A stretch of DNA of 64,000 nucleotides from Candidatus Muiribacterium halophilum (GTDB lineage Bacteria; Muiribacteriota; Muiribacteriia; Muiribacteriales; Muiribacteriaceae), in assembly GCA_023228995.1 (NCBI GenBank), contig JALOAD010000013.1, forward strand, positions 6,342 to 70,341, read 5' to 3'. Shown in pieces: positions 42,942 to 50,500 of this stretch. Each line of letters begins with the position of its first letter. Positions within the stretch are counted from its first letter, which is position 1. A model generated the notes under the pieces. It searched no databases, was not told the origin of the DNA, and saw only the letters and a program-made list of their open reading frames with translations. Made by a program: the position numbers and the translations under genes.

Positions 42942-44129
42942 ATGGATAAATTATACATACAAGAATTATTACAAAAAATACAAAATAGAGAATTTAAGGA
43001 TTCATCACGTCGGAAGATGGTAATATACCATGATCGTATTAATTGTTGTTGTCCTATTTGTGGAGATTCAAGTAAAAACAAAAATGCTAAGCGTGGTAAT
43101 CTTTACTTCAATACATTAAAATATATTTGTTTTAATTGTGGGAAAGTTATGAGTTTTGACAAATATTGTAAACATTTTGATGAATCTATTGACCCAGATA
43201 AAAAATTAGAAATGATTGAATTTTTGAATAGTACTATTAACTATTCTAATTATGAATCTGATTTAACTGGAACTACATTAGAAAATTTAATAGATTTATC
43301 AGAACTTGAAAGAGTATTTAATCAAAATTTAACACCAATATCTGACTTCCAACCTATTGTAAAAGGTGGAGGTGTTTATAAATATTTAATAAATAGAGGA
43401 ATACCAGAGGATAAACACAAAAATATATATCAAGCAAAGTTTTGGATCAATGAATCTCCTCAATGGATTATAATATCTCTTAATAGAAGAGATGATAAAA
43501 TATTAGGGATGCAAGTTCGTAATTTAAAAGAGGGTAAGAAAAGAATGTTTAAGATTTATAATTATGAAAACTTACTTGAATTTGTAAATATAGGTAAAGA
43601 AAATATAATTGAGCCAGATATGAATGAATTGGTAATTTATAATAAATTATCTTATTATTATAACATATTAAATGTTGAACTCACTAATACTATAACAGTA
43701 TTTGAAGGTTATTTAGATTCTTTATTTTACCCCAATTCAATAGGACTTGTTGGTGTTAATAGTGACTTAAATATATTGGAAAATAATGGGTTAGATCTTC
43801 AATATTTTTTTGATAATGATGAGGCAGGATTCAGAAAAACTGAACAAAAATTAAAAGAAGGATATCCGGTATTTCTTTGGAATAAATTATTTGAAAATAT
43901 AGTTAATAAAAAGAAAACAGATGATCCAGATAAATTATTATATAGAATAAGTAAAGTAAAGGATATGAATAAATTAGCACAAATAGTACCAACTCCTTAT
44001 TCTAAATTAGAACTTTATAATTTTTTCAGTAAAGATATATTTGATATTAAATATATTCCTAAATTTAAAAAAAAGAAAAAAGAAATTGAAATAGATTTCA
44101 ACAGTAGATTCGATAACCTCACATTATAA
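42942..44129 (+). CDS. DNA primase (DnaG/T4 gp61 type)
   Basis: A 395-residue primase that makes RNA primers for lagging-strand synthesis. The N-terminal zinc site is CPIC (37-40) and CFNC (63-66). The TOPRIM domain is recognisable from TVFEGYLDSLFYPNSIGLVG and YFFDNDEAG, which hold the catalytic Glu and Asp residues. The C-terminal tail is basic (KFKKKKKEIEID). It fits the T4-like replication set elsewhere in the window. Confidence 0.88.
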   Translation: MDKLYIQELLQKIQNREFKDSSRRKMVIYHDRINCCCPICGDSSKNKNAKRGNLYFNTLKYICFNCGKVMSFDKYCKHFDESIDPDKKLEMIEFLNSTINYSNYESDLTGTTLENLIDLSELERVFNQNLTPISDFQPIVKGGGVYKYLINRGIPEDKHKNIYQAKFWINESPQWIIISLNRRDDKILGMQVRNLKEGKKRMFKIYNYENLLEFVNIGKENIIEPDMNELVIYNKLSYYYNILNVELTNTITVFEGYLDSLFYPNSIGLVGVNSDLNILENNGLDLQYFFDNDEAGFRKTEQKLKEGYPVFLWNKLFENIVNKKKTDDPDKLLYRISKVKDMNKLAQIVPTPYSKLELYNFFSKDIFDIKYIPKFKKKKKEIEIDFNSRFDNLTL

Positions 44130-44144
44130 AAATTTGTTTATTTT

Positions 44145-44156
44145 TTAATATATAAA
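44145..44156 (+). promoter_or_regulatory. late-type motif TTAATATATAAA
   Basis: Exact copy 14 bases before the ATG at 44171. Confidence 0.5.
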
Positions 44157-44170
44157 AATAAACAAACAAT

Positions 44171-44431
44171 ATGAAAAAAATTAAATGGGTTTTTAGTGAA
44201 ATTGTAGCAATGTATAGCACAAAAACTTCATATTTTTCTAAAAAAAGAGTTGAATCTGGCATAGCATTCACTATAGCACAAGGTGGCATGATTTTATTTT
44301 TTTTAGAAAAATACCAAACTTTATCAATGGGTGAGGTGATTTTGTGGGCAACTACAGAATTTGCTGTTTCTGGTTATATCTTGAATAAGATACAAACACA
44401 AAAAAAAGATGTTCATAAAAATGATCAATAG
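44171..44431 (+). CDS. small two-segment membrane protein (holin-like candidate)
   Basis: An 86-residue protein with two hydrophobic stretches (about residues 29-46 and 52-71) and charged ends (KKIKW ... QTQKKDVHKNDQ). Size and topology suit a class II holin, but no family signature is recognised. Single-gene transcript with a late-type motif before it and a strong terminator after it. Confidence 0.45.
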   Translation: MKKIKWVFSEIVAMYSTKTSYFSKKRVESGIAFTIAQGGMILFFLEKYQTLSMGEVILWATTEFAVSGYILNKIQTQKKDVHKNDQ

Positions 44432-44467
44432 AAAATAAGGTTATCTAATCAGATAACCTTATTTTTA
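44432..44467. terminator. strong bidirectional terminator
   Basis: Fourteen-bp stem AAATAAGGTTATCT / AGATAACCTTATTT with an AATC loop, between convergent genes. Confidence 0.85.
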
Positions 44468-44472
44468 TATAC

Positions 44473-45084
44473 TTATCGTATTGTGTAATCATCTTTTAAT
44501 AAATTATATATATATTCTTTTGGATATGATTTATTTATATCATATAAAAATTCTATCAATCTATTTATTAATAATATATCTTGTTGTATAATCTCTCGTT
44601 CTATAAATTCAGATATTAATTCTTTATCTTCAGTTGGTAGTTTATCTAATAATATGTCAAAATGAATAAATAATTCTAATATCTTACCAATTGGGTTATT
44701 ATCTATACATAAATTTTTATAATATTTTGGGAAATAATCTATATTTTTGATTTTATTACCACCACACCAAAAATCTTTATTTATTCTTTTGGGTGAATTT
44801 TTCAATGAAGTTAAATTATTATCATTACAATTAAAAAAACCATCTATATTTTCAGGAGAACCCTCTAAAGATGTTAATTTGTTGTTACTACAATCAAAAA
44901 AACCATTAATACTTCTAAAATTTAGTGGCAATATATTTAAATTTTTACCACTTAAATCAACATTTCCATTTACATCAATGGAACCATCATTATTTATAGT
45001 ATAGTTTTTTATATTATATTTTTTACAAATAGCATCAATATCTGATCTATTTATAGATTCATTAAACATTTTTATATATTTCAT
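44473..45084 (-). CDS. tandem LRR protein 3 with MKYIKMFNES tag
   Basis: A 203-residue protein: tag MKYIKMFNES, conserved lead-in KKYNIKNYTINNDGSIDVNG, then about three repeats of the F-x-C-x-x-N-x-L-T-S-L-x-x-x-P type and a helical C-terminal domain ending LLKDDYTIR. It overlaps the upstream paralogue by 4 bases and is last of three. A binding role is likely. Confidence 0.7.
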   Translation of the reverse strand: MKYIKMFNESINRSDIDAICKKYNIKNYTINNDGSIDVNGNVDLSGKNLNILPLNFRSINGFFDCSNNKLTSLEGSPENIDGFFNCNDNNLTSLKNSPKRINKDFWCGGNKIKNIDYFPKYYKNLCIDNNPIGKILELFIHFDILLDKLPTEDKELISEFIEREIIQQDILLINRLIEFLYDINKSYPKEYIYNLLKDDYTIR

Positions 45085-45692
45085 CGTATTGTATAATCAT
45101 TTTTTAATAGCTCTATGAGTTCTTCTCTGGATTTTGGTTTATCTATATCATCTAAAAATTCGACTAACCTATTCACTAATAGTATATCTTGTTGTATCAT
45201 TTCTCTATCTATAAATTCGGATATTAATTCTTTATCTGTTATATTAGATGCCCAACCACGTTCATCAAATCTAACAAATAAAACTAATATTTTAAAAATT
45301 GGATTTCCTTTAATATTTAATTTCTTATAAGTTTTAGGTAAATAATCTATATTTTTAAGATTATTAGAATCACACCAAAAACTCCCATATACTTTTTTAG
45401 GAGCACCTTCTAAACTTGTTAATTGATTACCACTACAATTAAAATCAGAACCTACATATTGAGGAGCACCTTCTAATGATATTAATTTGTTTGAAACACA
45501 TTTAAAATCACCATATACATTTCTGAATTTCAATGGTAATTTGGTTAATTTTCTATTCCATAGAAGAACATTCCCATTTACATCAATGGAACCATCATTA
45601 TTTATAGTATAGTTTTTAATATAATATTTTTCACAAATAGCTTCTATTTCTGATGTGTTTGTAGATTCATTAAATGTTTTTATATATCTCAT
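45081..45692 (-). CDS. tandem LRR protein 2 with MRYIKTFNES tag
   Basis: A 203-residue paralogue of its neighbours with three short LRRs (GAPQYVGSDFNCSGNQLTSL) and the shared C-terminal helical domain ending LLKNDYTIR. Four-base overlaps on both sides show one coupled operon. Confidence 0.7.
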   Translation of the reverse strand: MRYIKTFNESTNTSEIEAICEKYYIKNYTINNDGSIDVNGNVLLWNRKLTKLPLKFRNVYGDFKCVSNKLISLEGAPQYVGSDFNCSGNQLTSLEGAPKKVYGSFWCDSNNLKNIDYLPKTYKKLNIKGNPIFKILVLFVRFDERGWASNITDKELISEFIDREMIQQDILLVNRLVEFLDDIDKPKSREELIELLKNDYTIR

Positions 45693-46492
45693 CGTATTTC
45701 ATAATCATTTTTTAATAACTCTATGAGTTCTTCTCTGGTTTTTAGTTTATCTATATCATCTAAAAATTCTACTAATCTATTTACCAATAATTTATCTTGT
45801 TGTATAATTTCTCTATCTATAAAATCCATAATTAAATCTTTATTTTCTCTATTATCATATAAAAATCCCATTCTATTAGATGTTGTAAATAACTTTATTA
45901 TTTTATAAATTGGATTATCTCCTATTAATAATTCTTTATAATATTTTGGTAAATAATCTATATTTTTAAGTTTATTAGAATGACACCAAAAATCACCACC
46001 TACTCTTTTAGGACCACCTACTAAAGAAGTTAACTGATTACCACTACAAGAAAAATCCCCACCTACACTCTGAGGACTACCCTCTAAAGATGTTAAATGA
46101 TTAGAAATACAAGAAAAATCCCCACCAACACTTTGTGGAGCACTCTCTAAGGATGTTAATTGATTATAACCACAATAAAAAATCCCACCTATATATTGAG
46201 TACAACCCACCAAAGAAGTTAATTGATTATCATTACATTCGAACCACCCACCTACACTCTGAGGACTACCTTTTAATGATGTTAGTTTATTAAAACCACA
46301 TTTAAAATTCCCACTGACCTTTCTAAATTTCAAAGGTAATACTTTTAAATTTTTATGACATAAATAAACATTTCCATCTACATCAATGGAACCATCTTCA
46401 TTTATAGTATAATTAGTTATATTATATTTTTTACAAATAGCTTCTATTTCTGATGTGTTTATATTTTCATTAAACATTTTTAAGTATTTCAT
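45689..46492 (-). CDS. tandem LRR protein 1 with MKYLKMFNEN tag
   Basis: A 267-residue paralogue with about six repeats of roughly 20 residues (SPQSVGGDFSCSGNQLTSL). It is the longest of the three, showing repeat-number change. It is first in the operon, with a late-type motif 3 bases before its ATG. The N-terminal tag resembles T4 capsid-targeting leaders. Confidence 0.7.
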   Translation of the reverse strand: MKYLKMFNENINTSEIEAICKKYNITNYTINEDGSIDVDGNVYLCHKNLKVLPLKFRKVSGNFKCGFNKLTSLKGSPQSVGGWFECNDNQLTSLVGCTQYIGGIFYCGYNQLTSLESAPQSVGGDFSCISNHLTSLEGSPQSVGGDFSCSGNQLTSLVGGPKRVGGDFWCHSNKLKNIDYLPKYYKELLIGDNPIYKIIKLFTTSNRMGFLYDNRENKDLIMDFIDREIIQQDKLLVNRLVEFLDDIDKLKTREELIELLKNDYEIR

Positions 46493-46494
46493 GT

Positions 46495-46506
46495 TTTATA
46501 TATTAA
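46495..46506 (-). promoter_or_regulatory. late-type motif TTAATATATAAA
   Basis: Exact minus-strand copy 2-3 bases before the LRR operon start. Confidence 0.55.
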
Positions 46507-46984
46507 AATTCATATTATTTTTTATCTCATTAACTACATATTCTAAAAATTCATCTAATTCACTTTCAATATTAGAACAAAACTCAAACACATCATGTTT
46601 TTTCTTAGGTGAATAAAATTCAGGTATTATAGCACCATTAAACTTAACTACAATCCTTCCTTCCAATCTACCTTTAATTTTCTTCCCATTTGAACAAATT
46701 AAATCAGGTACATACAATACCCCAATATAATATGTTGAATCATCATCATATTCTAATGTTTGATATTCAAATATGAAATAATCATTATCATCTTTGAATA
46801 TAGTATTACTATCAGTAAATATCAATTCCTGATGTATGATCTCTTGCTTATTTTCTTTATGTGAATCAAGAAATTTTATCTCATTCTTAGTTAATGATTT
46901 ACACCCATATTTATTGATTTTATCAAGTATATCATTTAGTCGTGTTAGTGTTCCATAGCCTTTATATTGGAATAAATGTTTCAT
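46496..46984 (-). CDS. hypothetical protein with DUF6576-like motif
   Basis: A 162-residue protein. After MKHLFQYKGYG comes LNDILDKINKYGCKSLTKNE (about 16-35), a motif that resembles DUF6576, found at the end of many Bacteroidetes rhomboid proteins and also at the end of 56349-56957. The rest is beta-rich and acidic. Late-type motif directly upstream. Confidence 0.5.
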   Translation of the reverse strand: MKHLFQYKGYGTLTRLNDILDKINKYGCKSLTKNEIKFLDSHKENKQEIIHQELIFTDSNTIFKDDNDYFIFEYQTLEYDDDSTYYIGVLYVPDLICSNGKKIKGRLEGRIVVKFNGAIIPEFYSPKKKHDVFEFCSNIESELDEFLEYVVNEIKNNMNFNI

Positions 46985-46987
46985 TTA

Positions 46988-46998
46988 TTATATATTAA
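46988..46998 (-). promoter_or_regulatory. late-type motif TTAATATATAA
   Basis: Minus-strand copy 3 bases before the ATG of 46496-46984, immediately after the terminator T run. Confidence 0.5.
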
Positions 46999-47026
46999 AA
47001 AAGAGTTGTGATTTTTTTCACAACTC
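46997..47026 (-). terminator. rho-independent terminator after polymerase C-terminal gene
   Basis: Stem GAGTTGTGA / TCACAACTC with a minus-strand T run that merges into the late-type motif. Confidence 0.75.
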
Positions 47027-47061
47027 TCAATAAAATAAAGACATCTATGTAGATTTTTTTA

Positions 47062-48270
47062 TTAAAATCCACCAAAAATATCCATAATCACACTTAATCT
47101 TTCAGTTATAGCAGGTAATCCCAATGGGGTGATAATTGAATTAATTGGGGATAAAATAGATTTGGAAAATTGTAAATCATAATCTATCTCAGGTGCAAAC
47201 TCAATTGGATATGAACCTCTTATGTAAGCAAACATATCTGTAATTGATTTATCCTTACAACAATAATATTTAATCTTTGTACCTGATTTAATAAACTCAT
47301 ACTTTTGTTGTAATTCCTTATTCTTTGATAATAAATAATTATAATGCCCTGCACATTTCACAGCAAAGTGAGCACCAACTACAAATTGTAAAGGCAACAC
47401 CTTATCATTTATCATCTTAGTTTCATAATTAGATACTGAAGATTGTAGTGCTATATCATCTATATCAACTAACTCAAATTCCTTCCTCAAAGACTTAACA
47501 AGTTTAAGTAACTCCTTAATATTGAAAGTATCTGGATTTGCAAATAAATAATTTACAATATTCATAATCTTAACACGTGCAAATGTTGGTGTTGAAGATC
47601 TAACTAATTCCACTCCCTTTGGATAGATATAATCAAACCTATCATGTCTAATCCCATCCTCATATATAATATGACCAATATATTTCTTTTTAGCAATTGA
47701 TATAATAGATTCAGATACTTTCTCTAATTCAAAATCTTGTTTATTTTCAACACCATAACTTTCAGCATGTTCATTCAAACATTTTCTGAAATATCCCTCA
47801 TATCTATAATGGTCCAATCCCAATATAAAATCTAACTCATTAGACCAATTCCATTTTATTTTAAGATTATTTTCACTTATAAGCTTAAATAAAGACCTTT
47901 CCTTAATAAAAGCACCATCCACTAAAACAAGTGGCTTAGAGCTGATATAATTGCTTAAATCATCAATATTATTGACAACAGATAGACAATTTGGATTTGT
48001 AGTTTTAATCGGTTTAGAAGATAATATCACAAAACTATCTGTTAAAGAATCTAAATATAAATCATCAAATACTAAATTCTTCCAATCACAATTATCAATT
48101 GCTGGTTTAAATGATACAAAAAGTGAATTATGAACTAATATATCATTTGCTATAAATGTATGTGTAGAATCATCTACTTCTACATCATATACATACTCAT
48201 CATTAAACTCTCCTATCATTTCACATGATTCTACATCATCAAATATGTAGTCTAAATTATTATTCTCCAT
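47062..48270 (-). CDS. DNA polymerase B, C-terminal fragment with split-intein C half
   Basis: A 402-residue fusion. Residues 1-48 are a split-intein C fragment: VYDVEVDDSTHTFIANDILVHN ends in the His-Asn splice motif and is followed by the +1 Ser. The extein (from SLFVSFKPA at residue 49) is the palm end and thumb of a family-B replicative polymerase, with KIKYYC near residue 335 as the KxY-type motif. After trans-splicing, the catalytic sequence would be YCDTD-SLFV. The matching N half is encoded at 48419-48964. Confidence 0.85.
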   Translation of the reverse strand: MENNNLDYIFDDVESCEMIGEFNDEYVYDVEVDDSTHTFIANDILVHNSLFVSFKPAIDNCDWKNLVFDDLYLDSLTDSFVILSSKPIKTTNPNCLSVVNNIDDLSNYISSKPLVLVDGAFIKERSLFKLISENNLKIKWNWSNELDFILGLDHYRYEGYFRKCLNEHAESYGVENKQDFELEKVSESIISIAKKKYIGHIIYEDGIRHDRFDYIYPKGVELVRSSTPTFARVKIMNIVNYLFANPDTFNIKELLKLVKSLRKEFELVDIDDIALQSSVSNYETKMINDKVLPLQFVVGAHFAVKCAGHYNYLLSKNKELQQKYEFIKSGTKIKYYCCKDKSITDMFAYIRGSYPIEFAPEIDYDLQFSKSILSPINSIITPLGLPAITERLSVIMDIFGGF

Positions 48271-48418
48271 TTATTTATTTTATTAAAAATTATACTATAG
48301 CTTCCATTCTCTTTTTATGGAGATTAGATTCCATATTATAATCAATTTATTTAATTTTGTTTTTAGAAAGTTATTTTTTTTTCTTTCATCTTTCCCTGAT
48401 ACTTTTTATCTATATAAA
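48271..48418 (-). other. spacer between split-intein halves
   Basis: 148 bases without a significant frame. It holds a small palindrome (ATGGA...TCCAT) and a 12-base copy of AATGGAAGCTAT, which also encodes NGSY in polymerase motif B at 49033-49044. No homing endonuclease gene is present. Confidence 0.6.
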
Positions 48419-48991
48419 TTAATTTTTCAAAACTAATATTTTATCAGTTTTCAATACTTCAGATGGCTTAACTTCTAATTTCTCACCATTTCTAAATACT
48501 ATCATAGAGTGATCATTAGTTATGGTAATTTCTTTACCTGATTTAGTTTTTAATTTCCATTTAGGTTTAGAAACCTTATGTCTGATAATTCTTTTCACAT
48601 TTGCATAGTAAAGTTCATTATCAAAATTAAGTATCTTATCAGATGTTAAAACAGATTCATGTCCCTTCATTGTTTCACCAGCTGAACCATTTTTTATGTT
48701 CTTATTATACCATTCCTCAATAGTGAGTCTTTCACTTTCAGTTTGTATAACTGTCTGATAATCAGTCGAATCAGTATCACAATATATACTTACATTTTCA
48801 GTTTTACTGTTTATTTGAGTAACATTTTTTATTCCAAGATTTTTATGTAATTCTGTGTCTAAGTGCCACATATTATACCAATAATCTTCATTTACTTTAT
48901 CCATCTTTTGTGTAAGTGTTCGCCCTTCTGCGGTTATTGTTCCTGCTACATTATTGTTGAACAATATAAAGTAGCTCGTTGCTAATGCACC
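48419..48991 (-). CDS. DNA polymerase B palm fragment with split-intein N half
   Basis: The conserved frame runs from GALATSYFILFNNN (motif B, second half, at 48991) through GTITAEG and NVSIYCDTD (motif C), then an intein N fragment of 116 residues starting at Ser (STDYQTVIQT) and including the block B motif TNDHSMIV. No ATG lies upstream of the conserved part: the frame is open from a TAG inside the hairpin insert, and only a TTG at 48964 could start. Translation therefore probably continues from the 47-codon frame upstream by recoding. Confidence 0.8.
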   Translation of the reverse strand, partial: GALATSYFILFNNNVAGTITAEGRTLTQKMDKVNEDYWYNMWHLDTELHKNLGIKNVTQINSKTENVSIYCDTDSTDYQTVIQTESERLTIEEWYNKNIKNGSAGETMKGHESVLTSDKILNFDNELYYANVKRIIRHKVSKPKWKLKTKSGKEITITNDHSMIVFRNGEKLEVKPSEVLKTDKILVLKN

Positions 48992-49032
48992 GTTAAGTTT
49001 GCCCCTTGTCTAATTTAGACAAGGGGCAAAAG
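48992..49032 (-). other. 41-base hairpin insert in polymerase motif B (possible bypass element)
   Basis: On the minus strand the coding sequence AAT GGA AGC TAT (NGSY) is followed by a 41-base insert before GGT GCA (GA of GALA). The insert is CT, then a 15-bp perfect stem (TTTGCCCCTTGTCTA with its complement, 3-base loop), then CTTAAC. It is GC-rich for this genome, brings TAA in the upstream frame and TAG in the downstream frame, and shifts the frame. Identical CTT codons flank the hairpin, a layout like the take-off and landing codons of T4 gene 60. Confidence 0.6.
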
Positions 49033-49158
49033 ATAGCTTCCATTAAGTACAAGCTTAAGACCTAAATTTAACGAGTTATAGTATTCAACCTCTCTATTTA
49101 TCTTAATTGCTTTGTCCTTTAATGAAGCTATCTTTTGTAATTTTTCCTCATTTGTCAT
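49015..49158 (-). CDS. DNA polymerase B fingers fragment (5' part of interrupted gene)
   Basis: A 47-codon frame MTNEEKLQKIAS...REVEYYNSLNLGLKLVLNGSY followed by LLPLV and a stop. The segment up to NGSY matches the fingers helix and first half of motif B of family-B polymerases (T4: KLFINSLYGALG). It joins conceptually to 48419-48991 across the hairpin. Nothing upstream encodes the exonuclease domain, so the N-terminal half must be elsewhere. Confidence 0.7.
   Translation of the reverse strand: MTNEEKLQKIASLKDKAIKINREVEYYNSLNLGLKLVLNGSYLLPLV
49027..49137. repeat. long inverted repeat in polymerase gene
   Basis: CAAAAGATAGCTTCCATTAAG (49027-49047) is the inverse complement, with one bulged base, of 49117-49137. 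In mRNA this would form a 20-bp stem closing a roughly 70-base loop directly upstream of the hairpin insert. Confidence 0.7.
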
Positions 49159-49219
49159 AATATACAATTTTAATTAACTTTTATTAATATAGGTAATTTA
49201 ACCTAAAAGTAAATATTAT

Positions 49220-49453
49220 ATGATTGAGGAGAAAAAAGTTTTAATAAAAATTATAAATAGGAATAAATCTTTTTATATAAAATTATGTTATGATATAATA
49301 GCATCATTAGATAATCTTTGTATAACTAAAAGGAGTATCAATTCATCTAAATGTAGTATGAATAAAGATGAATTTATGTTACAATTAAAAAAACAAAGAA
49401 TATTAAAACAGAAAAAGACAACCTATAGATTGTCTTGTCTTTCCATCATTTAG
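49220..49453 (+). CDS. possible small protein (77 aa)
   Basis: A plus-strand frame opposite to its neighbours, basic and Lys/Ile-rich (MIEEKKVLIKIINRNKSFY...). A hairpin (AAGACAA / TTGTCTT) with T-rich sequence overlaps its last codons at 49412-49440, suggesting that transcription ends there. No family is recognised. Confidence 0.35.
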   Translation: MIEEKKVLIKIINRNKSFYIKLCYDIIASLDNLCITKRSINSSKCSMNKDEFMLQLKKQRILKQKKTTYRLSCLSII

Positions 49454-49467
49454 ATTTCATCTCAGAT

Positions 49468-49734
49468 TCACTCAACAATTTCAGTCTTAGTCATACTAAT
49501 TGAATCTTTATCAATAGTATCCACAACCTTAACAACTATATACTTAATTATTTCATTATCAATAATTATAGTATCTACATTACTAACATTCTCTATGTTT
49601 ATTATTTTCAAATTCAATTCAACATTTTCAGATTCAATTCTATTGATGTTATTATATCAATTACCAATCCAGTATATTAAAATTAAAATCAATATAACAA
49701 ATACTCCTATTATTTTTCTATTTTTATTCTTCAT
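49468..49734 (-). pseudogene. small membrane protein gene with in-frame TGA
   Basis: One continuous 89-codon frame is interrupted by a single TGA at codon 26. The first part is a membrane anchor (MKNKNRKIIGVFVILILILI then YWIGN). The rest (RIESENVELNLKIINIEN...) is a polar domain with an Ile/Val/Asp repeat look. Its ATG overlaps the end of the clamp gene. It is probably a recent nonsense mutation; TGA readthrough is possible but unsupported. Confidence 0.55.
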
Positions 49735-50497
49735 CTTCAAAGTCTTGTTCATAACTTAGCATCAAGTTAGAATTATCAGTAGTAATGAGCATAAAAGTTT
49801 CAAATATATTAACTAATACATTATTATTTGAGTCAATACTATTAAGGAATTTTTTATTAATCATTAGGTCTGTATTTATATCACCTTCAATTTCATTAAT
49901 TTCAAGTTCCCATGCAGATTTTTCAGAAATGGTTATTTTACTATTTTTGACAATGATATTAATAATTCTTTCACTATTTATACTTGCCAATTTTTTAATA
50001 TCAGAGAATTCGGATTGTTCTATAGTGAAAGACCATTTTCTTTTTTTAATATCCATTACTTTTTTAAGTTTATTTTTAGATATATCATTCATAGTAAATT
50101 GTTCACCGGTAATCCAATTAACTTTAAGTTTACCAGAGGATATTTGTATTTTTCTTGCTATTTTGATGTTTTCATCATCAGAAGAATCTTTATATTCAAT
50201 TTCCATTGAAACTAATTCATCAGAATTAATAAATTTTAGATTTTTTACAAATTTCTTAGCATTGATTAATATTACATCTATATTAAATTCCAAATCTCCT
50301 TTATATGTAAAGTATTCTTTAGTATCTATGAGATAATTTTTGAAAGCAAGTGTAGTTTGTCCACTCATCAGAGCTGAGTATAATAATATATTATCATTAT
50401 CAATTTTTAGTTTGATTTTATCATCTATTTTGGTTAAATCATCTAACATATCAATTAGTTCAGATGTTTTATTAAGTTTTAATTTTATTTTTGGCAT
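49724..50497 (-). CDS. sliding clamp (T4 gp45-like processivity factor)
   Basis: A 257-residue, strand-rich acidic protein with two similar halves and a C terminus LMLSYEQDFEDEE, consistent with a trimeric T4-type clamp that tethers polymerase to DNA and activates late transcription. Signature residues are weak; the call rests on size, pattern and position beside the polymerase. It is separated from the polymerase genes by the broken membrane-protein gene and a reverse small gene. Confidence 0.55.
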   Translation of the reverse strand: MPKIKLKLNKTSELIDMLDDLTKIDDKIKLKIDNDNILLYSALMSGQTTLAFKNYLIDTKEYFTYKGDLEFNIDVILINAKKFVKNLKFINSDELVSMEIEYKDSSDDENIKIARKIQISSGKLKVNWITGEQFTMNDISKNKLKKVMDIKKRKWSFTIEQSEFSDIKKLASINSERIINIIVKNSKITISEKSAWELEINEIEGDINTDLMINKKFLNSIDSNNNVLVNIFETFMLITTDNSNLMLSYEQDFEDEE

Positions 50498-50500
50498 ATT

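Noticed and set aside
48992-49032. Hairpin insert as a rho-independent terminator
   Set aside because: The stem is not followed by a T run on either strand, and it lies inside conserved coding sequence.
49468-49734. TGA recoded as an amino acid throughout the phage
   Set aside because: TGA ends several intact genes, including stops within ATGA overlaps (7460, 12272, 22740), so it is a normal stop here.
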